Below are positions 28,470 to 36,678 of a stretch of DNA of 64,000 bases, one piece after another (the stretch's first letter is position 1; every line of letters begins with the position of its first letter). The stretch spans positions 34,206 to 98,205 of the forward strand of contig NZ_FOJP01000023.1 of the NCBI RefSeq assembly GCF_900111835.1, in the 5' to 3' direction. The notes beneath the pieces are model-generated. The model did not search any database. It worked only from the letters and a program-made list of their open reading frames with translations, and was not told the DNA's origin. The translations under genes were made by a program, and so were the position numbers. This DNA is from Metapseudomonas otitidis (GTDB lineage Bacteria; Pseudomonadota; Gammaproteobacteria; Pseudomonadales; Pseudomonadaceae).

Positions 28470-28856
28470 TCAGGCCGCCTCCCCCCGCTGCTCGAACACC
28501 TCCCGCGCCACCGCCAGGCCGTTCAGCGCGGCCGGGAAGCCGGCGTAGACGGCCATCTGCATGATCGTCTCGACGATCTCCGTGCGGCTGGCGCCGACGT
28601 TCAGCGCGCCGTGCACGTGGACCTTCAGTTGCGGGGCGGCGTTGCCCAGGGCGGTCAGGGCCGCCACCACGGCGATCTCCCGGCTCTTCAGGTCCAGCCC
28701 CGGGCGGGAATAGATGTCGCCGAAGGGGAACTCCACCAGGTAGCGCGCAAAGTCCGGGGCGATGCCCGCCAGGCTCTCCACCACCCGCTCACCGGCCTCG
28801 CCGTCGATCTCCTTCAGTTTCGCCAGCCCACGCTGGTAGCGGCTCTCGTCATTCAT
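28470..28856 (-). CDS. carboxymuconolactone decarboxylase family protein
   Basis: 128 residues with the PcaC/CMD pattern: [20 protein letters not shown], then [37 protein letters not shown] and [16 protein letters not shown]. It has no CxxC, so it is not an AhpD-type peroxidase partner. The start at 28856 overlaps the merR end by eight bases; an in-frame upstream extension reads through merR and lacks family residues. It is probably the target of the adjacent MerR regulator. Substrate unknown. Confidence 0.87.
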   Translation of the reverse strand: MNDESRYQRGLAKLKEIDGEAGERVVESLAGIAPDFARYLVEFPFGDIYSRPGLDLKSREIAVVAALTALGNAAPQLKVHVHGALNVGASRTEIVETIMQMAVYAGFPAALNGLAVAREVFEQRGEAA

Positions 28857-29259
28857 CTGCGTTGCCCTTCTCGGTTGATGGCTCCAGCCCCAGGGCCTGC
28901 TCGCACGCGCGGTAATGCTCGATCTTCGCGTGCAGCGCATCGGCGGCCTGGCGCATCGCCTCGATCTCGGCCAGGACCTCCGCAAGGTGGCCCTCCAGCA
29001 TCTGGCGACGCGCCGGCACCGTCGGGTCCCCGGCGCTCCTCAGCGCTGCGAACGCCTGCATCTTGCCGATGGGCATGCGGGTCGTGCGCAAACGCAGCAG
29101 GAACTCGATCCAGGCCATGTCCGAAGCCGCGTAGCGCCGCTGCCCACCCGGCGCCCGGCCCACCGGGGCGATGAGCCCGATGCGCTCGTAATAACGCAGG
29201 GTGTGAGCCGTGAGCCCGGTGCGCCGGGCGACTTCGTCGATGCTGAGATGAGGTTCCAT
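28849..29259 (-). CDS. MerR-family transcriptional regulator
   Basis: 136 residues. An N-terminal helix-turn-helix ([20 protein letters not shown]) and wing ([18 protein letters not shown]) are followed by a dimerisation coiled coil at about residues 78-118. There are no cysteines in a metal-site pattern and only one in the C-terminal tail, so it is not a metal-binding MerR; it resembles aldehyde/electrophile-responsive members. It is autoregulated by inference from the promoter directly upstream and is coupled to the CMD gene. Confidence 0.88.
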   Translation of the reverse strand: MEPHLSIDEVARRTGLTAHTLRYYERIGLIAPVGRAPGGQRRYAASDMAWIEFLLRLRTTRMPIGKMQAFAALRSAGDPTVPARRQMLEGHLAEVLAEIEAMRQAADALHAKIEHYRACEQALGLEPSTEKGNADE

Positions 29260-29265
29260 GGGGCG

Positions 29266-29296
29266 ATCCTAGAAGTTCGAGCGCGCTCTAAGTCAA
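29266..29296 (-). promoter_or_regulatory. MerR-type promoter with 19-base spacer and dyad
   Basis: On the minus strand TTGACT (29296-29291) and TAGGAT (29271-29266) are separated by 19 bases, the over-long spacing diagnostic of MerR-activated promoters. The spacer contains GAGCGCGCTC, a perfect dyad. The -10 ends six bases before the merR ATG, so the transcript would start at or next to the start codon. Confidence 0.8.
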
Positions 29297-29327
29297 CCCT
29301 TTGCCGGTGCCGCGTCAAGCACCGCCC

Positions 29328-30668
29328 TCAGCGCCGGCGAAAACGCAGGGGCAGGCCCTGGCAATCCTCCCCGAAGCGGCCCTGGTGCCAGCCCAACTGG
29401 CCCGACACCAGCGTGGTGCGCACCGCGTAGCGGAAGGTGCGGCCCTGGAACGGCGTCCAGCCGCACTGCGCGTGGATCGGGTCCGCCTCCACCGGTCGGG
29501 GCTCGGCCAGGCGCTCCACCAGCACCAGGTCGGCCCAGTAGCCCTCGCGCAGGTAGCCGCGCCGCTCGATGGAAAAGCGCTCCGCCACCGCGTGGCTGGT
29601 CTTGTGCACCAGCAGCGTCAGCGGCAGCAGCCCGTCGGCCACCAGCTCCAGCAGCGCCGGCAGGCTGTGCTGCACCAGCGGCAACCCGGCGGGCGCCTGG
29701 GCGTAGGGCCGAGCCTTCTCCTCCCGGGTGTGGGGCGCGTGGTCGCTGCCGATCACGTCCAGCCGCCCGTCCAGCAACGCCCGGCGCAGGGCATCGCGGT
29801 CGGAGGGCGCCTTGATCGCCGGATTGCACTTGATCAGGTGGCCCAGGCGCGGGTAGTCGCGGTCATCGAACAGCAGGTGGTGCACGCACACCTCGGCGGT
29901 GATGCGCTTGCCCGGCAGCGGCCCGGGGATGAACAGCTCCAGCTCCCGCGCGGTGGTGATGTGCAGCACATGCAGGTCGGTGTCGAAGCGACGGGCCAGC
30001 GCCACCGCCCGGCTGGATGAGCGGTAGCAGGCCTCCGCATCGCGGATCAGCGGGTGCGCGTCGGGCGGGATGGCGTCGCCGTAGCCGGCCGCCCATTGCG
30101 CCTCGCGCTCGCGGATGCGCGGCGTGTCTTCGCAGTGGGCCAGCAGCAGCGTCGGGCACTCGCGGAACAGCCGCTCCAGGGACGCCTCGTCGTCCACCAG
30201 CAGGTTGCCGGTGGAGGCCCCCATGAACACCTTCACCCCCGCCACCCGCTCCGGGTCGAGCCGGGCCACGGTGTCGAGGTTGTCCCGGCTCACACCGAAG
30301 TGAAAACCGTAGTTCACCGAAGAACAGGCCGCCGCGCGGCGCTCCTTCGCCGCCAGCGCCTCCAGGTCCAGGGTCGGCGGCTGGGTGTTGGGCATGTCCA
30401 TCACGCTGGTCACGCCCCCGGCCAGCGCCGCGCGGGACTCGCTGAGGAAGGTGCCCTTGTGGGGCGCGCCGGGGTCACGGAAGTGCACCTGGTCATCGAT
30501 CATCCCCGGCAGCAGGTACTGGCCGTTGGCGTCGATCACCCGCACATCTGGCCGGGCGCTGATGCTGCGGTCGATGCGCTCGATACGGCCGTTGTGCACC
30601 AGCAGGTCGGCCTCCCACTCACAGCCTTCGTTGACCAGGCGGGCATTGCGGATCAGCAGGTTATGCAT
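29328..30668 (-). CDS. dihydroorotase, PyrC2/PyrQ type of zinc-starvation cluster
   Basis: Cyclises carbamoyl-aspartate to dihydroorotate. 446 residues, amidohydrolase fold: metal motif VHFRDPG, the carbamylated-lysine segment GVKVFMGAS, HCED, VLHIT and the catalytic Asp in GSDHAPHT. It is the last gene of the six-gene Zur-like cluster and starts two bases after the gamma-carbonic anhydrase stop. In P. aeruginosa a dihydroorotase paralog is part of the Zur regulon; a backup role under zinc limitation is inferred. The main pyrC is not in the window. Confidence 0.88.
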   Translation of the reverse strand: MHNLLIRNARLVNEGCEWEADLLVHNGRIERIDRSISARPDVRVIDANGQYLLPGMIDDQVHFRDPGAPHKGTFLSESRAALAGGVTSVMDMPNTQPPTLDLEALAAKERRAAACSSVNYGFHFGVSRDNLDTVARLDPERVAGVKVFMGASTGNLLVDDEASLERLFRECPTLLLAHCEDTPRIREREAQWAAGYGDAIPPDAHPLIRDAEACYRSSSRAVALARRFDTDLHVLHITTARELELFIPGPLPGKRITAEVCVHHLLFDDRDYPRLGHLIKCNPAIKAPSDRDALRRALLDGRLDVIGSDHAPHTREEKARPYAQAPAGLPLVQHSLPALLELVADGLLPLTLLVHKTSHAVAERFSIERRGYLREGYWADLVLVERLAEPRPVEADPIHAQCGWTPFQGRTFRYAVRTTLVSGQLGWHQGRFGEDCQGLPLRFRRR

Positions 30669-30670
30669 GG

Positions 30671-31231
30671 CTAGAACTCGTTCTGCAGGGCCTTGTAGCC
30701 GCGCACCAGATCGATGTTGGTGCGCGCCACGTCTTCGGAGAATTCGGCGGCGGAGACGCTCACCCGGGGCAGGCTGTCCAGATCGGTCTTCGGCCCGATG
30801 CGCTGGGTCGAGGTCACGTGGAAGCCCGGAGGCAGGTCGCAGCCGTCCACCACCGCGTTGTGCCGCACCACGCAGCCGTCGCCCACGGTGCAGTTGAACA
30901 GCACGCTGTTGAAGCCGATGAACACCCGGTCCCCCACCTGGCAGGGGCCGTGAATAATCGAGCGGTGGGCGATGGAGGTGTGACTGCCGATGGTGACCGC
31001 CGCCCCGGACTTGGAGTGGATCACCACCCCGTCCTGGATGTTGGAGTTGGCACCGATGACGATCGGCTGCATGTCACCGCTCGCGTCCACCTCATCCGCG
31101 CGGATCACCGCATAGGGCCCGATGAACACGTTGTCCTGCACGATCACCTTGCCGCAGAGGATCGCGGTCTTGTCCACATAGGCGGACTCGGCAATCACCG
31201 GCAGGTGGCCGGAAGGGTTCTTGCGGATCAT
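30671..31231 (-). CDS. gamma-class carbonic anhydrase-like protein
   Basis: 186 residues of left-handed beta-helix hexapeptide repeats. The three histidines expected for the trimer-interface metal site are present in register: His72 (VIHSK), His89 (IAHRS) and His94 (IIHG). Gamma enzymes can use iron instead of zinc, which would explain its place in a zinc-starvation cluster beside zinc-dependent beta-carbonic anhydrase (can) elsewhere in this window. The ATG overlaps the hisI stop by four bases. Confidence 0.88.
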   Translation of the reverse strand: MIRKNPSGHLPVIAESAYVDKTAILCGKVIVQDNVFIGPYAVIRADEVDASGDMQPIVIGANSNIQDGVVIHSKSGAAVTIGSHTSIAHRSIIHGPCQVGDRVFIGFNSVLFNCTVGDGCVVRHNAVVDGCDLPPGFHVTSTQRIGPKTDLDSLPRVSVSAAEFSEDVARTNIDLVRGYKALQNEF

Positions 31232-31659
31232 GGACGGCCTCCCGCAGAAGGCGCCGGCACCGAGCTCACCACCCGCAACCCCGCGCCGGAGAGCTGGTTG
31301 TAGAAGCACGAACGGCGCCCGGTGTGGCAGGCCGGGCCGGCCTGGTCCACCTGCAGCAGCAGCGCATCACCGTCGCAATCCAGGTGGGCGCTGACCAGGT
31401 GCTGCACATGCCCGGAGGTATCGCCCTTGCGCCACAGGCAGCGGCGCGAGCGCGACCAGTAGCACGCGCGCCCCTCCTCCAGCGTGGCCCGCAGGGACTC
31501 GGGGTTCATCCACGCCAGCATCAGCACCTCGCCGCTGTCGTACTGCTGCGCCACGGCGGGGATCAGCCCATCGGCACTCCAGGGAATGGCCGCGATCACC
31601 GCCTCCAGATCCCGCCCGGTGCCGGCCGGGCTCCGCTCCAGTTGCAGCCAGAAGCTCAT
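31228..31659 (-). CDS. phosphoribosyl-AMP cyclohydrolase, HisI2-type paralog
   Basis: Hydrolyses phosphoribosyl-AMP in histidine synthesis. 143 residues, no HisE fusion. The acidic Mg/Zn motif [11 protein letters not shown] and the C-terminal [10 protein letters not shown] are intact, so it is probably catalytic. The position inside a zinc-uptake operon fits the HisI2 paralogs described in Zur regulons. Overlaps the upstream binding-protein gene by four bases. The symbol is left open because the housekeeping hisI should be elsewhere. Confidence 0.87.
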   Translation of the reverse strand: MSFWLQLERSPAGTGRDLEAVIAAIPWSADGLIPAVAQQYDSGEVLMLAWMNPESLRATLEEGRACYWSRSRRCLWRKGDTSGHVQHLVSAHLDCDGDALLLQVDQAGPACHTGRRSCFYNQLSGAGLRVVSSVPAPSAGGRP

Positions 31660-32531
31660 GGCGCCAGCGCCTGCAGCAGCCGCTCGACGTTCTGCCGGTA
31701 CATGCCCAGGTAGGTGCTGGCCGGGCCCTCGGCCGCCAGCGCATCGGAATACAGCGTGCCGCCCACCCGCGCACCGGCCTCCTCGGCGATCTGCTTCACC
31801 AGCCGCGCATCGCGGATGTTCTCCACGAAGATGGCCCGCACGCCCTCCGCCCGCAGCTGGCGGATCAACCCCGCCACCTCGGCGGCGGAGGGCTCGGCCG
31901 CATCGCTCACGCCCTGGGCCGCGAGGAACTGCAGGCGCCACTCCTGGGCGAAGTAACCGAAGGCGTCGTGGCTGGTCAGCACCCGGCGCCGCTCCGGCGG
32001 CAACGCCATCAGGCGCGGGGCGATGCTCTGGCGCAGCGCCCCCAGGCGGCCCAGCCAGGAGTCCCGCCGCGCCTCGAAGGCCGCCGCCCGGGCCGGCACC
32101 AGTTGCACCAGCGCCTGGGTGATGTTGCGCGCGTAGATCTCCGCATTGCCCAGGCTCTGCCAGGCGTGGGGGTCCACCAGGCGCTGGTCGTCCTCCAGCA
32201 CCGTCATCGGCACCACGCCCTTGCTGGCGTCGATGCGCGTGCCGCGCGCCTCGCCGTTGGCCAGCAGGCGCTCCAGCCAGGGCTCGAAGCCCAGCCCGTT
32301 GGCGATCACCAGGTCCGCCTCCAACACCGCCCGCACCTGGGCCGGAGCGGGCTCGAAGACGTGGGCATCGGCATCCGCCCCCACCAGGTTGGTGAGCTGG
32401 ATATCGTCCCCGCCGATCTCGCGGGTGATGTCCGCCAGGATGCTGAAGGTGGTCACCACCCTCGCCTTCTCCGCAGCGAACAGTGAAACGGGCAGGCACA
32501 GCAACAGCACAACGCACAGGCGCATGAACAT
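31656..32531 (-). CDS. zinc/manganese ABC transporter substrate-binding protein (AztC/ZnuA family)
   Basis: 291 residues with a Sec signal ending [11 protein letters not shown]. The cluster A-I metal-binding fold is clear: [33 protein letters not shown] with the first metal histidine, VDPHAW with the second, and a later FVENIRDAR. It has no His-rich loop as in classical ZnuA, so it looks like the AztC type. Start at 32531 has GAGGAG upstream; the second ATG two codons later is possible. Followed by hisI with an ATGA overlap. Confidence 0.88.
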   Translation of the reverse strand: MFMRLCVVLLLCLPVSLFAAEKARVVTTFSILADITREIGGDDIQLTNLVGADADAHVFEPAPAQVRAVLEADLVIANGLGFEPWLERLLANGEARGTRIDASKGVVPMTVLEDDQRLVDPHAWQSLGNAEIYARNITQALVQLVPARAAAFEARRDSWLGRLGALRQSIAPRLMALPPERRRVLTSHDAFGYFAQEWRLQFLAAQGVSDAAEPSAAEVAGLIRQLRAEGVRAIFVENIRDARLVKQIAEEAGARVGGTLYSDALAAEGPASTYLGMYRQNVERLLQALAP

Positions 32532-32542
32532 GCGGGGGCTCC

Positions 32543-33403
32543 TCAACAGGGCACGGGAAGGGGCGCGCGTCGCAGCAAGCCGTGGACCGGCCCGACGAAC
32601 ACCGAAATCAGGTAAGCGAGCCCCGCCAGCAACACAATGCAGGGGCCGCTGGGCAGGTTGGCGTGGAACGACAGCAACAGCCCCAGCCACACGCAGCTCG
32701 CGCCAATGCCCGCCGCCGTCAGCAGCAGCACCGGCAGGCGCCGGCTCCAGAAGCGCGCCGCAGCGGCCGGCAGCATCATCAGCCCCACCACCATCAGCGC
32801 ACCGATGGCGTGGAAGCCGGTCACCAGGTTGAGCACCACCAGCGCCAGGAATAGCGCATAGGCCGGCGCCCCGAAGCGGCTCACCCCACGCAGGAACACC
32901 GGGTCGAAGCTGTCCCACAGCAGCGGGCGGTAGATCAGCGCCAACAGCGCCAGGCTCGTGCCGGCCACCGTCAGCATGCTGCGCAGCGTCTCGCCGTCCA
33001 CCGCCAGGGCCGAGCCGAACAGCAGGTGCAGCAGGTCGATCCGGCGCCCGGCCAGCCCCAGCAACAGCACGCCGCCCGCCAGGGAAATGGGGTAGATGGC
33101 CGCCAGGCTCGCATCCTCCCGCAGGCCGGTGCGGCGGGTGATCCACGCCGCCAGCCCGGCCATCCCCAGCCCCGCCACCAGCCCGCCGAAGGTCAGCGCC
33201 GGCAGACTCAGGCCGAAGAACCAGAACGCCAGCGCCGCACCGGGCAACACCCCATGGGAAATGGCATCGCCGATCAGGCTCATGCGCCGCAGCATCAGGA
33301 ACACCCCGAGCGGCCCCGCGCTGCACGCCAGCGCCACCCCGCCCAGCAGCGCCCGCTGCAAAAAGGCGAACTCCGCAAAGGGTTGCCAGAGCGCCGCGAG
33401 CAT
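32543..33403 (-). CDS. zinc ABC transporter permease (ZnuB/AztB family)
   Basis: 286 residues with eight or nine predicted membrane helices, ABC-3 family. The [19 protein letters not shown] segment with Asp and His in the second or third helix, and the conserved [18 protein letters not shown] stretch, are visible. Its ATG overlaps the ATPase stop by one base. It forms the membrane part of the importer with the preceding ATPase and the following binding protein. Confidence 0.9.
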   Translation of the reverse strand: MLAALWQPFAEFAFLQRALLGGVALACSAGPLGVFLMLRRMSLIGDAISHGVLPGAALAFWFFGLSLPALTFGGLVAGLGMAGLAAWITRRTGLREDASLAAIYPISLAGGVLLLGLAGRRIDLLHLLFGSALAVDGETLRSMLTVAGTSLALLALIYRPLLWDSFDPVFLRGVSRFGAPAYALFLALVVLNLVTGFHAIGALMVVGLMMLPAAAARFWSRRLPVLLLTAAGIGASCVWLGLLLSFHANLPSGPCIVLLAGLAYLISVFVGPVHGLLRRAPLPVPC

Positions 33404-34071
33404 CAGGCCACCTGCTGGCGGGTGGGCGCCGGCAGCAGCACGCGGCTGGCGCCATGACGGCAGCCGTCAGCGCGGATCAGCAGGCAGCGCGGCAAGCGCT
33501 CGCGCACCGCCTCCAGGTCATGGCAGACCACCAGTTGCGTACGCCCCTCCCGCTGCCAGCGGGCGATGCGCTGCCAGAGAATCGCCTGGCCCTCCGCGTC
33601 CAGCGCCGCGTCGGGTTCGTCCAGCAACAGCAGCGGCGCGTCCATCAGCTCCAGCCGCGCCAGCAAGGCCCGCTGCAACTCCCCGCCGGAAAGCGCCAGC
33701 AGCGGCTGGTCGGCCAGCGCCTCCAACTGCCAATCAGCCAGGGCCGCCTCGCAGCGCCTGCGCCGCTCCACCCGGCTCAAGCGGCTGCGCCACAGCCCCG
33801 CCATCGCCAGCTCCCCCAGGCTGAGGGGGAACTGCCGGTCCAGCGCCTGTTGCTGCTGCAGAAAGCCCACCGCCCCCAGGCCCGCCGCCCCGACGCTCAC
33901 CCGCCCCGCCAAGGGGCGCTGCAAACCGGCGATCACCCGCAGCAGGCTGCTCTTGCCGCACCCGTTGCGCCCCACCACCGCCGTAAGGCTGCCGGCCGGC
34001 AACGCCAGGGAAAGCGGCGGCGCCAACGGCCGCGCAGGCGGCCCCCATTGCAAGGCATCGAACTGAAGCAT
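33403..34071 (-). CDS. zinc ABC transporter ATP-binding protein (ZnuC/AztA family)
   Basis: 222 residues. Walker A GRNGCGKSS at 34-42, Q-loop, signature LSGGELQRALLAR and Walker B LLLLDEPDAALD are complete. The start at 34071 is chosen because the in-frame ATG 66 bases upstream would place the Zur-like operator and -10 inside the coding region; MLQFDALQWG is also the natural beginning of an ABC domain. First gene of the six-gene zinc cluster. Confidence 0.9.
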   Translation of the reverse strand: MLQFDALQWGPPARPLAPPLSLALPAGSLTAVVGRNGCGKSSLLRVIAGLQRPLAGRVSVGAAGLGAVGFLQQQQALDRQFPLSLGELAMAGLWRSRLSRVERRRRCEAALADWQLEALADQPLLALSGGELQRALLARLELMDAPLLLLDEPDAALDAEGQAILWQRIARWQREGRTQLVVCHDLEAVRERLPRCLLIRADGCRHGASRVLLPAPTRQQVA

Positions 34072-34116
34072 CGTCAGGTCCAGGGCGTGGGAGAAAGGGC
34101 TGTAGGAAAACGCAAA

Positions 34117-34146
34117 TGTTATAAAGTAACAATTCACGCTTCACAA
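34117..34146 (-). promoter_or_regulatory. Zur-like operator on the promoter of the zinc cluster
   Basis: Perfect inverted repeat TGTTA-N5-TAACA at 34117-34131 in an A/T-rich frame, matching the core of gammaproteobacterial Zur boxes (GTTATANTATAAC). On the minus strand a promoter fits: TTGTGA (34146-34141), 17 bases, TATAAC (34123-34118). The operator covers the -10, as expected for zinc-dependent repression. Located 46 bases before the ATPase start. Confidence 0.78.
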
Positions 34147-34248
34147 CCCATTTCCCCGCGCACGCCCCTCCCCTTTTCCAACCCGAACGCCAACCGGCAC
34201 CCACCGCTAAGCGGTTGATCGCCCTTCGAAAAATTCTGAAAAGTGGGG

Positions 34249-34277
34249 TTGACAGAGACAGGGAGCGAGAGAATAAT
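34249..34277 (+). promoter_or_regulatory. sigma70 promoter of tRNA-Met
   Basis: TTGACA (34249-34254), 17-base spacer, AATAAT (34272-34277). The start would be about six bases before the tRNA 5' end. Near-consensus, typical of stable-RNA genes. Confidence 0.85.
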
Positions 34278-34289
34278 GCGCGCCACGTT

Positions 34290-34366
34290 GGCTACGTAGC
34301 TCAGCTGGTTAGAGCATAGCATTCATAATGCTGGGGTCCGGGGTTCAAGTCCCTGCGTAGCCACCA
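34290..34366 (+). tRNA. tRNA-Met (CAT), elongator type
   Basis: 77 bases with encoded CCA. Acceptor GGCTACG/CGTAGCC, anticodon stem AGCAT-TCATA-ATGCT with anticodon CAT, T loop GTTCAAGTC. The GGCTACGTAGCTCAG start matches elongator methionine tRNA rather than initiator, which lacks the first base pair. It marks the left edge of the accessory region. Confidence 0.95.
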
Positions 34367-34372
34367 TACAAA

Positions 34373-34402
34373 ACAAAGGGTTAGCTTCGGCTAACCCTTT
34401 GT
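34373..34402 (+). terminator. terminator after tRNA-Met
   Basis: Thirteen-base stem ACAAAGGGTTAGC with a TTCG tetraloop, followed by GCTTT. Strong hairpin directly after the tRNA. Confidence 0.85.
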
Positions 34403-34489
34403 GCTTTCTGGGGTGTTCATTTCTTGACGCTCCCCTGCCCGCCTCCCTGCATCACGCCCTCCCTCTGATTGCCCTCACCGCAGCGGCCC

Positions 34490-34858
34490 TCATGCTGCGC
34501 CGCCCTTCCCTGGCTCCCCACTCTGGCACGCGCCTCCGTCAACAGCACCGCTTGTTGGATCCCGTGACCACAGGGCCCGAATCGTACGGATGGTGGAAAG
34601 GAAGACCTCGCTGGGAAAGCGCTCACGGCAATGACCATCGATGGTCATGAAGAACGCTTCCTCATACACACCCGCCATGGGCAGGACCACGCCGACGATG
34701 TGCTTGCAGCACCAGATCGGCGCCTCGCTGTCGTCCCATACCAGCTCGACGAGCACCGTCTTGCCGATGTAGCCGATAGCCGTGTTCGCATCGAATTCCA
34801 AAGCGCCGCGCTTGCCAGTCGTAGCCGCTCCGAAGGGTGAATCCAGGTGCCGTCTCAT
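34490..34858 (-). CDS. conserved hypothetical protein (island)
   Basis: 122 residues. A compact folded part (YIGKTVLVELVWDDSE, CCKHIVGVVLPMAGVYEEA and FPSEVFLSTIRTIRAL) is followed by a low-complexity tail. Two adjacent cysteines (PIWCCKHI) are notable. No family was recognised; similar proteins occur, from memory, scattered in Pseudomonas genomes. It is divergent from the small regulator at 35003, and the three palindromic operators lie in the shared upstream region, so both may be controlled together. Confidence 0.6.
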   Translation of the reverse strand: MRRHLDSPFGAATTGKRGALEFDANTAIGYIGKTVLVELVWDDSEAPIWCCKHIVGVVLPMAGVYEEAFFMTIDGHCRERFPSEVFLSTIRTIRALWSRDPTSGAVDGGACQSGEPGKGGAA

Positions 34859-34910
34859 TGCCTATCCCTGCCTCTGAAATGCCCATAAACTGTGACTCAA
34901 TCACGCTCAA

Positions 34911-34979
34911 ATATGACGTAATATTCGTCATATGAGCCAATCATACATGACGAAATATTCGGCACAACGAAATATTCGT
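34911..34979. promoter_or_regulatory. three palindromic operators, consensus TGACGAA-ATA-TTCGTCA
   Basis: Site 1 (34911-34933) has eight-base arms ATATGACG/CGTCATAT; site 2 (34948-34964) differs by one base; site 3 (34967-34979) is ACGAA-ATA-TTCGT. The centres at about 34922, 34956 and 34973 are 34 and 17 bases apart. They lie between the divergent genes at 34858 and 35003 and look like repressor sites. Confidence 0.7.
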
Positions 34980-35002
34980 CATTCTATAGATGGTTTTTGA
35001 AT

Positions 35003-35275
35003 ATGGAAGATCGGCTCAGGGAGGTTGTAAGGCATATAGGCCCTTCAACCTTGGCGAAAAATACGACCATCAGTGATCGACGCCGGTGGCAAACCGTGGC
35101 GACTGACTTCAGAACGAAAACCCGGGTCGAAGACCTGGCAGCGCTGCTGGCCGTCTACCCCGAGTACGAGCTCTACATCATCCACGGTGAGACCGACCTG
35201 GCCCGGGGGCAGATCAGCCCGGGCGTTACCGAAGCAGATGTGGAGTTGGCGGGGGACGGAGCGGGGAGTAGGTAG
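35003..35275 (+). CDS. small phage-type DNA-binding regulator (island, paralog 1)
   Basis: 90 residues, MEDRLREVVRHIGPSTLAKN onward. It shares a clear pattern with the product of 38400-38642: an N-terminal R..(V/L)...(V/I)GP..L element, a basic RRRWQ/YERWR segment, then (V/S).(D/E)(L/V)..L...YP(E/Q)(Y/F).L(Y/W)(I/L)I.G.T and GQISP/GHISP. The middle is consistent with a short helix-turn-helix of CI or Cro type, but no named family is claimed. A TTG two codons upstream is an alternative start; there is no good ribosome-binding site. It is preceded by three palindromes, so autoregulation is likely. Confidence 0.65.
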   Translation: MEDRLREVVRHIGPSTLAKNTTISDRRRWQTVATDFRTKTRVEDLAALLAVYPEYELYIIHGETDLARGQISPGVTEADVELAGDGAGSR

Positions 35276-35298
35276 CGGGACGTGGCACGGCGGTGTAG

Positions 35299-35445
35299 CG
35301 GCGCAAGGACAAGCAGGAGGTGATGGTCCCCTCCGACCTGGGCAGCCAGTTCAGCAACTCGGACTGGCTGAGCGCTTTCAGGGCAAACAACCTGATCAGC
35401 AGCGTGAACCACCGCGGCAAACGCTCTCAGCCAGCGCTCTTATAG
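35299..35445 (+). pseudogene. remnant of an IS3-family transposase (OrfB C-terminal part)
   Basis: The frame from 35299 to the stop at 35443-35445 reads RRKDKQEVMVPSDLGSQFSN and continues SDWLSAFRANNLISSVNHRG, which aligns with the DDE core of IS3 transposases (RRKPK.EVLVHSDQGSQF...DW..F...HNLI.SMSRRG). The catalytic Asp is kept, but the preceding His is Pro and nothing recognisable remains upstream or downstream. No terminal inverted repeats were found. It marks past transposition in the island. Confidence 0.7.
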
Positions 35446-35458
35446 CGTACCTTCTGCG

Positions 35459-36499
35459 CTACCGCCCCAACTCAACGCAAAGCGCTGGGTCGCCCAACGG
35501 CACCCAATACGAACCATCGACGCCGTCTTCTCCAAGCTTCTTGGAAATCTGTTTGTAGTAGTCCGCATCGTCGTAAAGACACGCCATGCTCACCGCCAGA
35601 TTGAGATTTTCCTTGCCAGGGTAGCGCTCTACGAGGTCGTCCAGGCTCCGCTTCATACGGGTCCAGTCGAGCAGGGACTCGTCCGGATCTTCATGCTTCA
35701 TAAGCAGGCTGGCATAGAGCCTGGCGTACATCGCGTCGCCTTCGATGTCCCTACGTTTATCAGTCCAATAGCCGACGAAACGGTCCACAGCCTGCCAGCT
35801 TCCACCCCACCTCGGCACAAGCCGGCTCAATAGCACCTCGTAGAAATCGTAGTAGTTAGGCCACTTGGCAACGCCTTCGCGGAACACATCCATGGGCTTG
35901 CTGGTACCACCACCATCCGTGACGACTGCCAGCAACAGGTTCTGGGCCAACGGTGTATCTCGCACCTCGGCCGGGGCCGCCAGGATCGCCTTCTCACACT
36001 CGCCCAGTTTCTGCATGAAAAGCTTCAGCGCCTCATCCGGCGTTTGTGACGCGTACGCGCCACCGCGTGCGCGCCATGCATCGGCATAGAAGAAACGTAG
36101 TTCGGCAAACTTCGCGAAGGCGGAACCAGGTCGTTGAGCCTTCCACTTGGCGATGCGTGCAGGCTCAGCAGCATCAGCGCCAGGTGCCGGCATCTGCTTG
36201 CGATAGAACCAATACGCCGCGCTGGCTCCAGGCCGACCGGAGGAGAAAGACACCTCGGGCCGCATCAGGCAACCCAGTGCCTCATCCAATTGCTGGTATC
36301 GCTCCGACGAGTAAAGCGAAAGCAGCCCAGCAACCGTGTTGTTCATGCTGCTCAAATCGAATGCCACACTGGTTGGGCATTCGGAACTGAGCGTTGCAGC
36401 CCCGGCACCATGAGTAGTAGGGGCCTGGGACGCTACCGCATCGAGCGCGACTAAGGAAAACAGACTGCAAAGGCTGGCGGCATAAAGGAACGAACGCAT
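35459..36499 (-). CDS. secreted protein, DUF4034-like
   Basis: 346 residues with a Sec signal (MRSFLYAASLCSLFSLVALDAVASQA). The mature part is helical, with the pattern SERYQQLDEALGCLMRPEVS, FAELRFFYADAWRARGGAYA and FREGVAKWPNYYDFYEVLLS, which resembles DUF4034 proteins (TPR-like); this assignment is from memory. The start at 36499 is preceded by GGAG at six bases; the ATG 12 bases earlier lacks this. It is a single gene in the island with lower GC than the core genes. Function unknown. Confidence 0.7.
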   Translation of the reverse strand: MRSFLYAASLCSLFSLVALDAVASQAPTTHGAGAATLSSECPTSVAFDLSSMNNTVAGLLSLYSSERYQQLDEALGCLMRPEVSFSSGRPGASAAYWFYRKQMPAPGADAAEPARIAKWKAQRPGSAFAKFAELRFFYADAWRARGGAYASQTPDEALKLFMQKLGECEKAILAAPAEVRDTPLAQNLLLAVVTDGGGTSKPMDVFREGVAKWPNYYDFYEVLLSRLVPRWGGSWQAVDRFVGYWTDKRRDIEGDAMYARLYASLLMKHEDPDESLLDWTRMKRSLDDLVERYPGKENLNLAVSMACLYDDADYYKQISKKLGEDGVDGSYWVPLGDPALCVELGR

Positions 36500-36678
36500 G
36501 TGAAACTCCATTTCAGTAAAAAGCTCCGAAAGTGCTGCAGCTTAGTCATCAATCAATGCGCAGACCATGGCAGGGTGGGCAGTCTCGTGTTAGGCCTACT
36601 TACTCCAAGATCTTTCAACCGCCCATTGGCAAGTACGAACTGAGCAGATAAAGCGGCGCCTAGCCCCAGTGAAAGAAT

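Noticed and set aside
34662..34940. Alternative minus-strand frame of 92 codons overlapping the hypothetical gene at 34490
   Set aside because: It would run through the palindromic operators and is Arg/His/Gly-rich; the 34490-34858 frame has better protein character.
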